DNA of 64,000 nucleotides from Deltaproteobacteria bacterium. Lineage in GTDB: Bacteria; Myxococcota_A; Polyangia; Polyangiales; JADJMO01. This document shows positions 7,089 to 15,954 of the stretch, in pieces. The notes beneath the pieces are model-generated. The model had not been told where the DNA came from and made no database searches. It saw only the letters and a program-made list of their open reading frames with translations. Position 1 is the first letter of the stretch; every line of letters starts with the position of its first letter. The stretch lies in assembly GCA_025363655.1 (NCBI GenBank), contig JANYDK010000094.1:1-64000 (forward strand), in the 5' to 3' direction. Position numbers and translations under genes: made by a program.

Positions 7089-9952
7089 GCCGCCAGTACC
7101 TCATTCAACTCACGCACGATCTCCGGCAAATCCTTCCCAAACACCTTGCTCGCCCTCGCCAGCCCACCCTCAACGGTAAACGGCGTGAGATCGAAGTCCT
7201 CGACCTCCATCTCCAAGCTCGTCGCGATGTGGTCGCGCATCATCCCTAGCCATTGCCTCTGCTCGTCGGAGAACGCACGCCCTTTGTTCTGTTGCTGCGC
7301 GAGCCAGCCCTCGAACCGCGCCTGCACCCGCTCGACGTGCGGGACGAGCTCGCCCTCTTGGTGGAGCGCGAAGCGGACGAGCGACACCATGTCCGTGAGG
7401 AGCCGCCCGGCGGAAGCGCCGCGCACCTTCGACCGCTCCAGCGTCTCGTACGCGCGCCAGAGCTTCTCCGGGGTCCACGATCGCGGCGGCGCCTTCATCG
7501 CATCGGCGAGCTTCTGGATGTCGGCGAAGCGGAGCCGCTTCTTGTGGGGCAACGAGTAGAAGAACTGGAGGGCGTCGATCTCGTCCTTGTGCTCGGCGAG
7601 GTACTCCTCGAACGACTTCACCAGCTTCGCGGCCTTCTCCTTCGCCTCGGCGCTGTAGCCGGTCTGCGAGTCGACGAGCTTGTCGATGCTGACCTCGTCG
7701 ACGACCTGCTCGAACCGCTGTCGGAGATCGATGAGGAGCCGTCGCAGCGCGGGCGTCTGCATGAGCGGCGCGATGGCGGCCTCTTTCAGCGGCTTCGACG
7801 CCTTCTTGAGCTGCTCGTCGGTCGGCTCCTCCTCCACAGCGAGACCGAAGACGCGACGGGCCTCGGCGTCCTGGACGTCGGCGTCGAGCGCGTGGATGAG
7901 CGCGTTCGAGATGTCACGGAGCGTCGGTCCGCCGGTGACGTCGTGCACCTGTTGCCGGTCCTCGGGTGCGCATTGCTTGTCGATGCGGGCGATGCGGCTG
8001 GCCAGCGACGAGAGGTAGTCGCTCTTGGTGCCCTTCGCCGCGACGTGATCGAGCAAGAGCTTGAGAGAGAGGGTCGGGTTCTTCTCGAGCGGTCGAGTGT
8101 CGGGGAGCGTGTGCTCGGTCACGCCGACGCAGTCGACGATGAGGAAGTGGGTCTTCGCCTTGGCGTCCGGGGTCACCGCGCGCAGGTCGTCGACGTTGAT
8201 GACGCGAACGCCGCGACCTTTCATCTGCTCGAACAGCACGCGCGACTTCACGCTGCGCATGAAGACCACGATCTCGACGGGCTTGATGTCGGTGCCGGTG
8301 GCGATGAGGTCGACGGTGACGGCGACGCGCGGATAGTAGCTGTTGCGGAAGCTCTGGATGAGATCGGCCGGCTTCACGCCCGTGACCTTGTAGGTGATCT
8401 TCTGCGCGAACTCGTTCCCCTTGCCGAACTCCTCGCGCACGATGCGCACGATGTCCTCGGCGTGGGAGTCGTCCTTGGCGAAGATGAGCGTCTTCGGCAC
8501 CTCTGTGCGGTCCGGGAACGTCTCCTTCAGCACGCGGTCGCGGAACGTTCGGACGATGAGGCGAATCTGGTCGACGGCGACGACGTTCCTATCGAGATCG
8601 CCGGCGGCGTAGGTCATGTCGACGTCGGGAGACTCCCACCGCGTCCGGCGCGTCTGTCGATCTCGGTAGCCGAGCATGACGCCGGGAGCGGCCTCGACCT
8701 TCGAGCCCTGCGCGGTGATCTCGGTTCGAATCTTGTAAACCTCGTAGTCGCAGTTCACGCCGTCGACGACGGCTTGCTCGTGTGGGTACTCCATCACCAC
8801 GTTCTGGTGGAAGAAGCCGTACGTGTGCTTCGCGGGCGTCGCCGTGAGGCCGAGCAGGTGCGCATCGAAGTACTCGAGCACCTGTCGCCAGAGCGAGTAG
8901 ATGCTGCGGTGACACTCGTCGATGAAGATGACGTCGAAGTACTCGGGCGGGATGGCCTTGCTGTAGACGACCGGCAGCGGCTCCTTGTGCACGTCGCCGC
9001 CGCCGTCGTCGAGCGGCGTGTGCTCGTCTGCCTCTGGATCGAGCTCCGGCTCGCCCTTGAGGATGGAGTAGAGCCGCTGGATCGTCGAGATGACGACCTT
9101 GCTCGACGAGCCAATCGTGTTCGACCCGAGCCGCTGGACGCCGTACAGCTCGGTGAACTTGCGGTTGTCGTCCGGCGTGCGGAAGCCCTGAAATTCCTTC
9201 TCGGCCTGCTCCCCGAGGTTCGCGCGGTCGACGAGGAAGAGGACTCGTCGCGCACCGCCGAACTTGATGAGGCGATAGAGCGTCGTCACCGCGAGGAGCG
9301 TCTTGCCGGTGCCCGTCGCCATCTGGATGAGCGAGCGCGGGCGATCGTCGAACAAGCTCTTCTCGATGTTCACGACCGCGCGGACCTTGTTGGGCCACAT
9401 GCCGGGCAGTTCCACCGGCGGCATCGCGCGCAGGCGAGCACGCAGCGTCGACGGCTTCGTGTCGTCGGCTGCGGTGTAGAAGCCACCGGAGAGCTTGATC
9501 CACCCGTCGAGCGTGTCGGCCGTGAGCCAGTCGCGAAGCGTCTCCGGCCTATGGAACGAGAAGACCTCGCGCGTTCGCGGATGAGGATCGAAGTGGTTGA
9601 TGAACGCCGTCTCTTCGCCCGTCGAGATGTACGCGAAAGGCAGCGGCTTGAACGGCGCCTCCAGCTCGTCGGGGAGCCCCTCGACGTACTTCTTCGTCTG
9701 CATCTCGACATTGCGAACGAGGAAGCCGGCAGGTTTTGCCTCGCAGACGCCGATCGCTCTTCCATCGAGAAAAAGCAGGTAGTCCGCGAACCCGTGGCCC
9801 TTGTCGAGCCTGAACTCTCGGACGGCGACTGCCGGGACCGAGACGTTCATGTCATCGCGGTCTTGCAGGACCCAACCCGCCTCTTCGAGAAGCCGGTCGA
9901 TCTTGGCCCGCGCGCGGGCCTCCGGAGCGTTCTGGCTACCCGCCGGAGACAT
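7085..9952 (-). CDS. hsdR: Type I restriction endonuclease/translocase subunit
   Basis: A 955-residue motor-nuclease. The N-terminal PD-(D/E)xK nuclease shows D57 and E71-A-K73. A superfamily 2 helicase follows with Walker A ATGTGKT (212-218), the DECH box (345-348), TATP (370-373) and a motif VI-like QMKGRGVR. The C-terminal part resembles the EcoEI-type R subunit that docks to the methylase. It cuts unmodified DNA after ATP-driven translocation. It is the first gene of the operon, so the order is R-S-M rather than the commoner R-M-S or M-S-R. All motifs are intact. Base composition is less GC-rich than flanking genes, in keeping with acquisition by transfer. Confidence 0.96.
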   Translation of the reverse strand: MSPAGSQNAPEARARAKIDRLLEEAGWVLQDRDDMNVSVPAVAVREFRLDKGHGFADYLLFLDGRAIGVCEAKPAGFLVRNVEMQTKKYVEGLPDELEAPFKPLPFAYISTGEETAFINHFDPHPRTREVFSFHRPETLRDWLTADTLDGWIKLSGGFYTAADDTKPSTLRARLRAMPPVELPGMWPNKVRAVVNIEKSLFDDRPRSLIQMATGTGKTLLAVTTLYRLIKFGGARRVLFLVDRANLGEQAEKEFQGFRTPDDNRKFTELYGVQRLGSNTIGSSSKVVISTIQRLYSILKGEPELDPEADEHTPLDDGGGDVHKEPLPVVYSKAIPPEYFDVIFIDECHRSIYSLWRQVLEYFDAHLLGLTATPAKHTYGFFHQNVVMEYPHEQAVVDGVNCDYEVYKIRTEITAQGSKVEAAPGVMLGYRDRQTRRTRWESPDVDMTYAAGDLDRNVVAVDQIRLIVRTFRDRVLKETFPDRTEVPKTLIFAKDDSHAEDIVRIVREEFGKGNEFAQKITYKVTGVKPADLIQSFRNSYYPRVAVTVDLIATGTDIKPVEIVVFMRSVKSRVLFEQMKGRGVRVINVDDLRAVTPDAKAKTHFLIVDCVGVTEHTLPDTRPLEKNPTLSLKLLLDHVAAKGTKSDYLSSLASRIARIDKQCAPEDRQQVHDVTGGPTLRDISNALIHALDADVQDAEARRVFGLAVEEEPTDEQLKKASKPLKEAAIAPLMQTPALRRLLIDLRQRFEQVVDEVSIDKLVDSQTGYSAEAKEKAAKLVKSFEEYLAEHKDEIDALQFFYSLPHKKRLRFADIQKLADAMKAPPRSWTPEKLWRAYETLERSKVRGASAGRLLTDMVSLVRFALHQEGELVPHVERVQARFEGWLAQQQNKGRAFSDEQRQWLGMMRDHIATSLEMEVEDFDLTPFTVEGGLARASKVFGKDLPEIVRELNEVLAA

Positions 9953-10118
9953 TACAGAGTCTCTCTAGCGATAAGCGGCTCATGGCGCTCGGTCGCCGTC
10001 GACGCCGTGTGCCCGGAAGCGACCATCGCGCCAAAGGCTACAGCGGCGGCGCGGTGTATCAAGGACCATCGGACATTCTCAGCACGGCAGTGAACGGGTG
10101 GCGCGCAGCGGGAGCTGA
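9953..10118. other. Region upstream of hsdR
   Basis: This stretch should carry the hsdR promoter on the minus strand, though no convincing -35/-10 pair stands out. At 10101-10116 it contains a 16-bp string matching 15 of 16 bases at 1-16, the sequence that precedes array A. Confidence 0.35.
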
Positions 10119-10454
10119 GCCGCTGTCGCTAGCCGAGTCGACTCTCTTCCAAGGGTCGACGAGTCACCATCGGACCGACTCCGCTGTCACCAGACGATCG
10201 ACGAGTGAGCTCGAGACTGAGTCCGCTCTCGTTTCGGGGTCCGCAAGTCACCATCCGACCGACTCGACTCAGGCAAGAGCCTCGAAGAGTCACCATCCGA
10301 CCGACTCGACACAGCCAAAGGCCGCGAAGAGTCAGCGTCCGACCGACTCGACTCAGGCAAAAGCCTCGAAGAGTCGCCGTCCGACCGACTCGGCTCAGCC
10401 AAATGAGTCCACGCCTCGGCCTCAGGCTCACTCGGGTCGGTCCCGAGGACATCG
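10119..10454. repeat. Tandem array C: six to eight 42-bp hairpin units
   Basis: Clear units start at 10161, 10203, 10245, 10287, 10329 and 10371, each 42 bp. Decayed units flank them at 10119 and 10413. The core holds GAGTC and GACTC boxes in inverted orientation around a small stem such as AGGC-AAGA-GCCT, so each unit can fold into a nested hairpin. Variant units replace the inner stem by other self-complementary bases (GCC-AAA-GGC, GGCT-C-AGCC). A frame through the array (9982-10476, plus strand) reads 14-residue repeats (SHHPTDSTQ…) but lacks a ribosome site and the usual GC-rich third positions, so I treat it as non-coding. Confidence 0.85.
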
Positions 10455-10481
10455 GGGTCCATCTCTTGGAGTGTGACGGAC

Positions 10482-10838
10482 CTACAAATCGTAGTCAGGA
10501 AGATGCGAGTGCTGGATGCACTTGCAAGGCCTCGGCTCGTCGTCCACGACGACGACCGGCTTCGGATGGGGCTTGGGCTTCGCCACCGGAGCGGGCTGCG
10601 GCGTCGGCGCGATGGCAGCGATCGCCTCCGGCGCGAGCTCGACCAGCGCGTGCTCTGCTTCGATCGTCGTCGGCTGCGCCGACTGCGCCGCTTGCCCATG
10701 CAGGTCGGTCTCTCGCGCGCGATCGGCGAGGATCGGCACATCGGCCCGAAGCTCGCCATCGACGTGGCGCGCCTCCCCTCGGCAGCCAGTCATGAGCAGA
10801 GAGACGGAGGCGCCGACGAGGAGAAAGATCGACCGCAT
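10482..10838 (-). CDS. Small lipoprotein, hypothetical
   Basis: 118 residues with a signal peptide (MRSIFLLVGASVSLLMTGC) ending in a lipobox, so the mature protein should start at Cys19 and be lipid-anchored. The rest is Ala/Pro/Val-rich, with a proline-lysine run (APVAKPKPHPKPVV) like a periplasm-spanning spacer, and a CKC near the end. It lies 14 bp downstream of the MFS gene on the same strand and is probably the last gene of that operon. No family recognised. Confidence 0.7.
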   Translation of the reverse strand: MRSIFLLVGASVSLLMTGCRGEARHVDGELRADVPILADRARETDLHGQAAQSAQPTTIEAEHALVELAPEAIAAIAPTPQPAPVAKPKPHPKPVVVVDDEPRPCKCIQHSHLPDYDL

Positions 10839-10852
10839 CCCCGTCGTACGCG

Positions 10853-12157
10853 TCAGCCGACCGAAGGATCTGGCGTTTTCTCGACGGGAAGCTCGACGAG
10901 AGGCGTGACGAGCCGAGCCCGCGCGCCGATCCACCAGATGACGCCGCTGAGAAAAATGCCGATGGGGATGACGACCAGCGCCAGCCGCAGATTGTGCGAC
11001 ATATCGTCGATGAGTCCGATCATCGGCGGGCTGAGAAAGTCGCCGAAGGCATGGATGGAGAAGATGGTGACCGCCATCGCCGTCGTTCGCAGCGCGCGCG
11101 GTACGGCGCCGAGCGTGACCGCGTTGATCGGCGAGGTGGAAGCGAAGAGGGCGGTCTCGCAGACGAAGATGAGGGCGAAGAACGTGTTCGGCGAAGGCGC
11201 GATCAGGGTCGCCGCGGCGAAGGGCGCTGCCACCAGCGCGGCGACGGCGGAGAAGCGCAGGTAACGACGCACGCGCGTCTCGTCGTCGACGCCTTTCGGC
11301 AAGCGCCAATCGGCGAGGAGACCGCCGATGACGGTGCCGAGGATGCCGGCGAGCACGGCGACGACGCCGAAGCCGAAATCGGCCGATTCGAGCTGCATGC
11401 CGTGTGCGCGCTTGAGGAACTTGGGCGCCCAGGCGGCGAAACCGCCGAGCGCGAACGTGTACGCGCAAGCGCCGATGACGCTGCCGACGAAGAGCGGCGC
11501 CCGACGGAGCGCGCGGAGCGAATCCATGAACGTGCCTTGCGGCTTCGGCTCTTCGGACGTGCGCGCCTCGGGCTCGCGAATGAAGAACACGAGCATCGCG
11601 AGGAGGAGCCCCGGACCGCCAGCGACGTAGAAGGCGTGCCGCCAACCCCAGCGATGCTCGATGAAGCCGCCGAGTAGGAACCCGAGCGCGCTGCCGACGG
11701 GCGTCGCCAAGTAGAAGATGGCGAGCCAGCGATTCTTCCGATCGGGCGGCGCGAGGTCGTCGATGATCGTCGGCGCGATGGTGGCGTAGCTGGCCTCGCC
11801 CACCCCGACGGCGACGCGCGCGAGGATCATGCTCGTGGCGCCGACCGCGAGCCCCGAGAGCGCCGTCGCGAGGCTCCAGACGGCGACACCGAGGCCCATC
11901 AACGCGGTCCGCGTCAGGAGCGGATGAGGCTTATTTCCAGCTGCTTTGGCGCGGTCTCCGAGACGGCCGAAGATGGGGCTGGTGACGAAGTAGCCGATCA
12001 TGAACGAGCTGATGGAGAGGCCCGTCTGGAAGCTGGTGAGGCCGAGCTGCTCTTGGAACGCAGGCGAGACGGCGTTGACGAGGTAACGATCGACGTAGTT
12101 GACGAAGTTGAGCAACGTGAGGAGGACGAGGATGCCGTGCGGGCTACGGATGCGCAT
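10853..12157 (-). CDS. MFS transporter, Spinster-like
   Basis: A 434-residue inner-membrane protein with about 12 membrane segments. The N-terminus (NFVNYVDRYLVNAV) and the loop GRLGDRAK after segment 2 match the Spinster (Spns) branch of the major facilitator superfamily, whose characterised members move sphingolipids, lysolipids or organic anions. GVGEASYATIAPTIIDDL is also typical of this branch. The substrate here is unknown. The gene follows the DUF2252 gene by 19 bp and precedes a small lipoprotein by 14 bp, suggesting one transcript. Confidence 0.9.
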   Translation of the reverse strand: MRIRSPHGILVLLTLLNFVNYVDRYLVNAVSPAFQEQLGLTSFQTGLSISSFMIGYFVTSPIFGRLGDRAKAAGNKPHPLLTRTALMGLGVAVWSLATALSGLAVGATSMILARVAVGVGEASYATIAPTIIDDLAPPDRKNRWLAIFYLATPVGSALGFLLGGFIEHRWGWRHAFYVAGGPGLLLAMLVFFIREPEARTSEEPKPQGTFMDSLRALRRAPLFVGSVIGACAYTFALGGFAAWAPKFLKRAHGMQLESADFGFGVVAVLAGILGTVIGGLLADWRLPKGVDDETRVRRYLRFSAVAALVAAPFAAATLIAPSPNTFFALIFVCETALFASTSPINAVTLGAVPRALRTTAMAVTIFSIHAFGDFLSPPMIGLIDDMSHNLRLALVVIPIGIFLSGVIWWIGARARLVTPLVELPVEKTPDPSVG

Positions 12158-12176
12158 GTGCGATGCCTCGTGTCCT

Positions 12177-13340
12177 TCAAGTGCCTTCGAGAGCCCGCTT
12201 CAGGTACGCCGATTCGTGGATGCCGACGAGTGGCGCGAGCGCGCGTGAGAACCATCGCGGGGCCGTACCGGCGACGCGCTTCTCGGACACGTCTTCACAC
12301 CAACTTCGTGCTTCCTTCGCCGCCAACTGCCGACCGTGTGCGCGACCGACGACGTGGGCGAGGCCGCGGGCGACGTCCGCGAGCTCGGCGGCCTCGAGCG
12401 CCGCGCACTCGACCTTGCGCTCCTGCGGCATCAGCTCGCGGAGGAGACAACGGTGACCGCACGCCAAAACAGCTAGTTTGCGGCCTCCGTAGGCAGGTGA
12501 GAGCGCCCTGGCGCCCGTGAGCGCGCGCTCGGCCTCGTCCTTCGGCGTGCCGGCCCGACGAGGCGTCGACGTCGGCTGGGCTTCCTTGACGTCGAGGACG
12601 CGGAGACGGTCGGCGCGCGGCGCATCTTCGACCTCGACGAGGAGCGCAGCGCGGAAGCCGCCGAGAGACGCAGTGCCGGCGACGCGAAAGGCTGCGTCGA
12701 GGAGCTTCACCGAGCCCGCGTGCTTGGGGTCGCTCTGGCGCACCAGCTCTTGCACGTCGTCGCGCGCGACCAGCTCGGCGAGCTCGTTTTTTCGACCTTC
12801 CGCGAGCGGCCAGAGCTTCTCCGTCTCGGGGAGTTCCTTCGGGTGCTCTTCGCCGGTCATCTTGCGGAGGAGCTGGCGGCGATCGGCTCGGACCGCTTCT
12901 CGCAAGAGCTCGGCGAGCGATTCGGCGCGGCGATCGTCTTTGCTGCTGCCGCGGAGGAGACCCACTTCGTAGCCTTCGACGAGCGACGCGAGCATCGAGG
13001 TGATGGCCGCGCCGCCGAGCCCTTTGGTGCGCGCGACGGTCGTGAGCGAGAGGCCGAGCCGCAACAAGTCGTGCGCCGGCGCGCCGATCACCGTCTCGTC
13101 GAAGTCGTTCAGACCGAGCTCGACCTCGCCTTTGGCCGAGCCGACCGCGCCGATGTTCTCGGCGTGCGCGTCGCCGCTGATCCAGATGTCGGGACCGGCT
13201 GGGATCTGCATGCCGCCGAGCGAGGCGTAGAAGAGCGGCGCGCTCGCGCGGACGAAGGCGTGGGCGCTCTCGGACATCTTGCTGTCGCGGAGGGCACGGA
13301 GCCGCGCGGTGCGTTCTTCGGGTTTCATCACTTTGCTCAT
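12177..13340 (-). CDS. DUF2252 family protein
   Basis: A 387-residue cytoplasmic protein whose segments ISGDAHAENIG and LNDFDET, spaced about 20 residues apart, are hallmarks of DUF2252. The pattern resembles the catalytic and metal-binding loops of aminoglycoside-phosphotransferase-like kinases (HGDxxxxN and DxD), and a kinase-type fold is widely suspected, but the reaction is unknown to me. The start codon overlaps the stop of the upstream membrane-protein gene (TGATG), so translation is coupled. The companion MFS transporter suggests handling of a small molecule, which is speculation. Confidence 0.85.
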   Translation of the reverse strand: MSKVMKPEERTARLRALRDSKMSESAHAFVRASAPLFYASLGGMQIPAGPDIWISGDAHAENIGAVGSAKGEVELGLNDFDETVIGAPAHDLLRLGLSLTTVARTKGLGGAAITSMLASLVEGYEVGLLRGSSKDDRRAESLAELLREAVRADRRQLLRKMTGEEHPKELPETEKLWPLAEGRKNELAELVARDDVQELVRQSDPKHAGSVKLLDAAFRVAGTASLGGFRAALLVEVEDAPRADRLRVLDVKEAQPTSTPRRAGTPKDEAERALTGARALSPAYGGRKLAVLACGHRCLLRELMPQERKVECAALEAAELADVARGLAHVVGRAHGRQLAAKEARSWCEDVSEKRVAGTAPRWFSRALAPLVGIHESAYLKRALEGT

Positions 13341-14944
13341 CAGGAGAGCCCCGGCAGACCCCAGGCCATGATCGCGAGCCCGGCGAAGACCAGCGCGATG
13401 ACGCCGATCGAGGTGACGACGATCGCGGCGAGGCGCATCGCGTTCCCGCGACTCTGGTCGTCGACGACGGCGCTGAGCTCACCTTCACTCGTCATCGCCC
13501 GCAGCTCGTCTTCGACGCGACGACGGGTGGTGAAGACGCCGAGACCGAGCATGAGCCCGAGCTCGACGAGCCCACCGCCGACGATGGCGAACGTCGCGCC
13601 GTGACGCACGCGCTTGATGCGCGCCACTTCGAAGGCCATCGCCGCCGGCAGCCCATCGGCGAGGACGCGCCGCGGTGGAACGGCGACGGGTGCTGCAGCC
13701 AAGGTCGCGGCGACGACCGAGGGATACGTCGAAGGAGCACCGAGGGCAGGTGAGATGCGATCGTGAATGCGCGGCGTGGTGAGCTGCGCCCAGGCGTCGA
13801 TCGCATCGGCGGCAGCGACGACGGGAAACGTGGCGGCGTGGATCAAGTCCTCGGTGTTCGACGGCATCGGTGAGGTCGAGACCTCGACGTCGTAGAGCCC
13901 GACCTCGCGCGGCAACGGGATGCGCACGCCGACGGGCAGCGGTCCGGTGCTCGGCGGGAAGACGACGACCCCACCACCGACGCGCAGTCCATCGTGAAAT
14001 ACGTCGTAAAATGCGCGACGAAGTGAACGTGGTCCGGTGAAATCGACGCCGCCGGCGTCGGGCGCGACGAGTTGCGCAGAGGGGATCGGCACGCCGAGAT
14101 AGGCGCCGATCGCGCCGTGATAGTCGCCCACCGCCGCACCCTTGCTCGCGTGGATGTGGACGAGGATCGGCGGCGCGCTCGGCTCCACGACCAACTTCAC
14201 CAGGCCGGCCTCGTCGGTCGATGCCGCCTTCGGATTCTCGGTGAGGCCCGCTTCGCCCTCGAGCTCGACGTTCGCGCCGGCGACGGCATCTCCACCTTGC
14301 GTACGTACGTGCACCCAGAGCGCGCCGGGCTCGGGCGGATCGAGCGCACCATGCTCGGGCGCGACGTCGATGACCAGCTCGCCCTTCGACTCACCGAGCG
14401 TGCGCTTGACGGGGATGAGCGAGGCCGAAGGATCGGGCGGCGGGAGCGCTTCGATCGACACCGTCGCGAGACGCGCGAATGCGCCTTGGAGCTTTCCTTC
14501 GACGTCGAAACGCGCGGGCAGCGGCGCCTCGACCGAGAGCTCGGCCACGCCCTCATCGTCGCTGACGCTCGCCGTTCCCTTGGCGCCGGCACCACCGATG
14601 CGAAGCTCGATGCCCGCCGCGGTGACCTCGCCACCTTCGTCACCTGGCCTCGCTTGGACGACGATCGCACGTGCGGCGAAAGACGCCCTCGAGCCCTTCA
14701 CCGGCGCCGCACCCCCGATGATTCGCGCTGCCACCACCACGCGCGGATGCGACAACGCGAGCGCGGCCGCGGCGACGACGAGCGACGCCAGCGGCGGTAA
14801 ATAAAGCACGAATCGTCGTCGACTCTCCTTCGCGAGACGACGGTCGGCGGCGATCTCGGCAGCGAGCGACTCGCCTTCGGGATCGCGCACTTCGTCGTCC
14901 GGCTTCTCCGGCTCCGTCGCGTCAGGGTCCCGCTCGCTCGCCAA
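13340..14944 (-). CDS. Membrane protein with Ig-like/carboxypeptidase-regulatory-like domains
   Basis: 534 residues. After a charged cytoplasmic N-terminus comes one membrane segment (about 45-67), then a long periplasmic part with repeated beta-rich modules (for example VHVRTQGGDAVAGANVELEG and a following TDEAGLVKL, a pattern typical of carboxypeptidase-regulatory-like folds). Two membrane segments lie near the C-terminus (about 455-475 and 507-530) with a short cytoplasmic loop between. The frame has no nearby ATG; TTG at 14944 is the best start I see. It is first in the operon with the DUF2252, MFS and lipoprotein genes. Function unknown; a scaffold or sensor for the transporter is possible. 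Confidence 0.7.
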   Translation of the reverse strand: MASERDPDATEPEKPDDEVRDPEGESLAAEIAADRRLAKESRRRFVLYLPPLASLVVAAAALALSHPRVVVAARIIGGAAPVKGSRASFAARAIVVQARPGDEGGEVTAAGIELRIGGAGAKGTASVSDDEGVAELSVEAPLPARFDVEGKLQGAFARLATVSIEALPPPDPSASLIPVKRTLGESKGELVIDVAPEHGALDPPEPGALWVHVRTQGGDAVAGANVELEGEAGLTENPKAASTDEAGLVKLVVEPSAPPILVHIHASKGAAVGDYHGAIGAYLGVPIPSAQLVAPDAGGVDFTGPRSLRRAFYDVFHDGLRVGGGVVVFPPSTGPLPVGVRIPLPREVGLYDVEVSTSPMPSNTEDLIHAATFPVVAAADAIDAWAQLTTPRIHDRISPALGAPSTYPSVVAATLAAAPVAVPPRRVLADGLPAAMAFEVARIKRVRHGATFAIVGGGLVELGLMLGLGVFTTRRRVEDELRAMTSEGELSAVVDDQSRGNAMRLAAIVVTSIGVIALVFAGLAIMAWGLPGLS

Positions 14945-15003
14945 GGTGACGCCACCGTAGCGTCCCTTGCGGCTGCGTGGAAATCGCGCGATTGGACGCC
15001 TCC

Positions 15004-15927
15004 ATGAGCACTCCCGATGCGAGCACGAAAGTGGGCGAGAGCGAGCATGCGTTCCCGGAGGGTCGCGCCGTCGCGGTCATCGGCGCGGGCACCATGGGGC
15101 ACGGCATCGCCCAGGTCTTCGCCGCCGTCGGCACGTCGGTGCGCCTCTACGACGTCGACCTCGCCCGCGCCGAAAAAGGGCGCGATCAAGTGAAGAGCGG
15201 GCTCGCGCGGGTCGTGCAGAAGGGCAAGCTCTCCGCCGCCGACGCCGAACGCATCGTCGCCGCGATCACGCCGGTCGCCACCATCGCCGCCGCCACCTCC
15301 GGCGTCTCGCTCGTCGTCGAAGCCGCGCCCGAGGACATGTCGTTGAAGGTGAAAATCTTCCAGGACGTGCTCGCCAGCGCGCCGGCCGACGCCATCCTCG
15401 GCTCCAACACCTCGAGCTTGTCGATCACCGAGCTCGGCGCGCGCATCGGCGCCGCCGATCGCACGGTCGGCCTCCACTTCTTCAACCCCCCGCCGGTGAT
15501 GGAGCTGCTCGAGATCGTCCGCGGCGTCGGCACCTCCGAGCCGACCGTGGCTCGTGCACGCGCGATCGCCACGAAAATCGGCAAGACGTCGATCTTGGTG
15601 AACGACGCGCCGGGCTTCGCCACCAGCCGCCTCGGCGTGGTCATCGGCGCCGAGGCGATGCGCATGCTCGAATCGGGCGTCGCCTCCGTCGGCGACATCG
15701 ATCGGGCGATGGAGCTCGGCTACCGTCACCCGATGGGCCCACTCAAGCTCACCGATCTCGTCGGGCTCGACGTCCGCTTGGCGATCCTCGATCACCTGCA
15801 CAAGGAGCTGGGCGAGCAGTTTCGCGCGCCGGCGATCCTCCGCAAGTTGGTGCGCGCCGGTCACCTCGGAAAGAAGACCGGACGCGGCTTCTACGTGTGG
15901 ACCGCCGAAGGTCCGCGAGAAGCATGA
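15004..15927 (+). CDS. hbd: 3-hydroxybutyryl-CoA (3-hydroxyacyl-CoA) dehydrogenase
   Basis: A 307-residue NAD-dependent enzyme. The Rossmann motif GAGTMGHGIAQVFA lies near the N-terminus, then SNTSSLSITELG, the active-site segment GLHFFNPPPVMELLEI with the catalytic His, and the C-terminal dimer domain ending KTGRGFYVW. It interconverts 3-hydroxyacyl-CoA and 3-oxoacyl-CoA in beta-oxidation, butyrate or PHB metabolism. The length is that of the stand-alone type, not the fused FadB type. ATG 15004 is preferred, but GTG 14977 would add nine residues. It is divergent from the operon on the left and convergent with a TPR lipoprotein gene, with no partner enzyme nearby. Confidence 0.93.
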   Translation: MSTPDASTKVGESEHAFPEGRAVAVIGAGTMGHGIAQVFAAVGTSVRLYDVDLARAEKGRDQVKSGLARVVQKGKLSAADAERIVAAITPVATIAAATSGVSLVVEAAPEDMSLKVKIFQDVLASAPADAILGSNTSSLSITELGARIGAADRTVGLHFFNPPPVMELLEIVRGVGTSEPTVARARAIATKIGKTSILVNDAPGFATSRLGVVIGAEAMRMLESGVASVGDIDRAMELGYRHPMGPLKLTDLVGLDVRLAILDHLHKELGEQFRAPAILRKLVRAGHLGKKTGRGFYVWTAEGPREA

Positions 15928-15954
15928 ATCTATTGTCCGTCTCCAGGCCGAGCT

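Noticed and set aside
7253-10093. A 946-codon plus-strand frame across hsdR
   Set aside because: It is the antisense shadow of hsdR, which has complete motifs; the frame has no domain and is Arg/Leu/Val/Asp-biased.
10161-10412. CRISPR array
   Set aside because: Units are contiguous with no unique spacers, and no cas genes are present.
9982-10476. Repeat protein of 14-residue units encoded by array C
   Set aside because: All frames are open because 42 is divisible by three. There is no ribosome site and third positions are not GC-rich.
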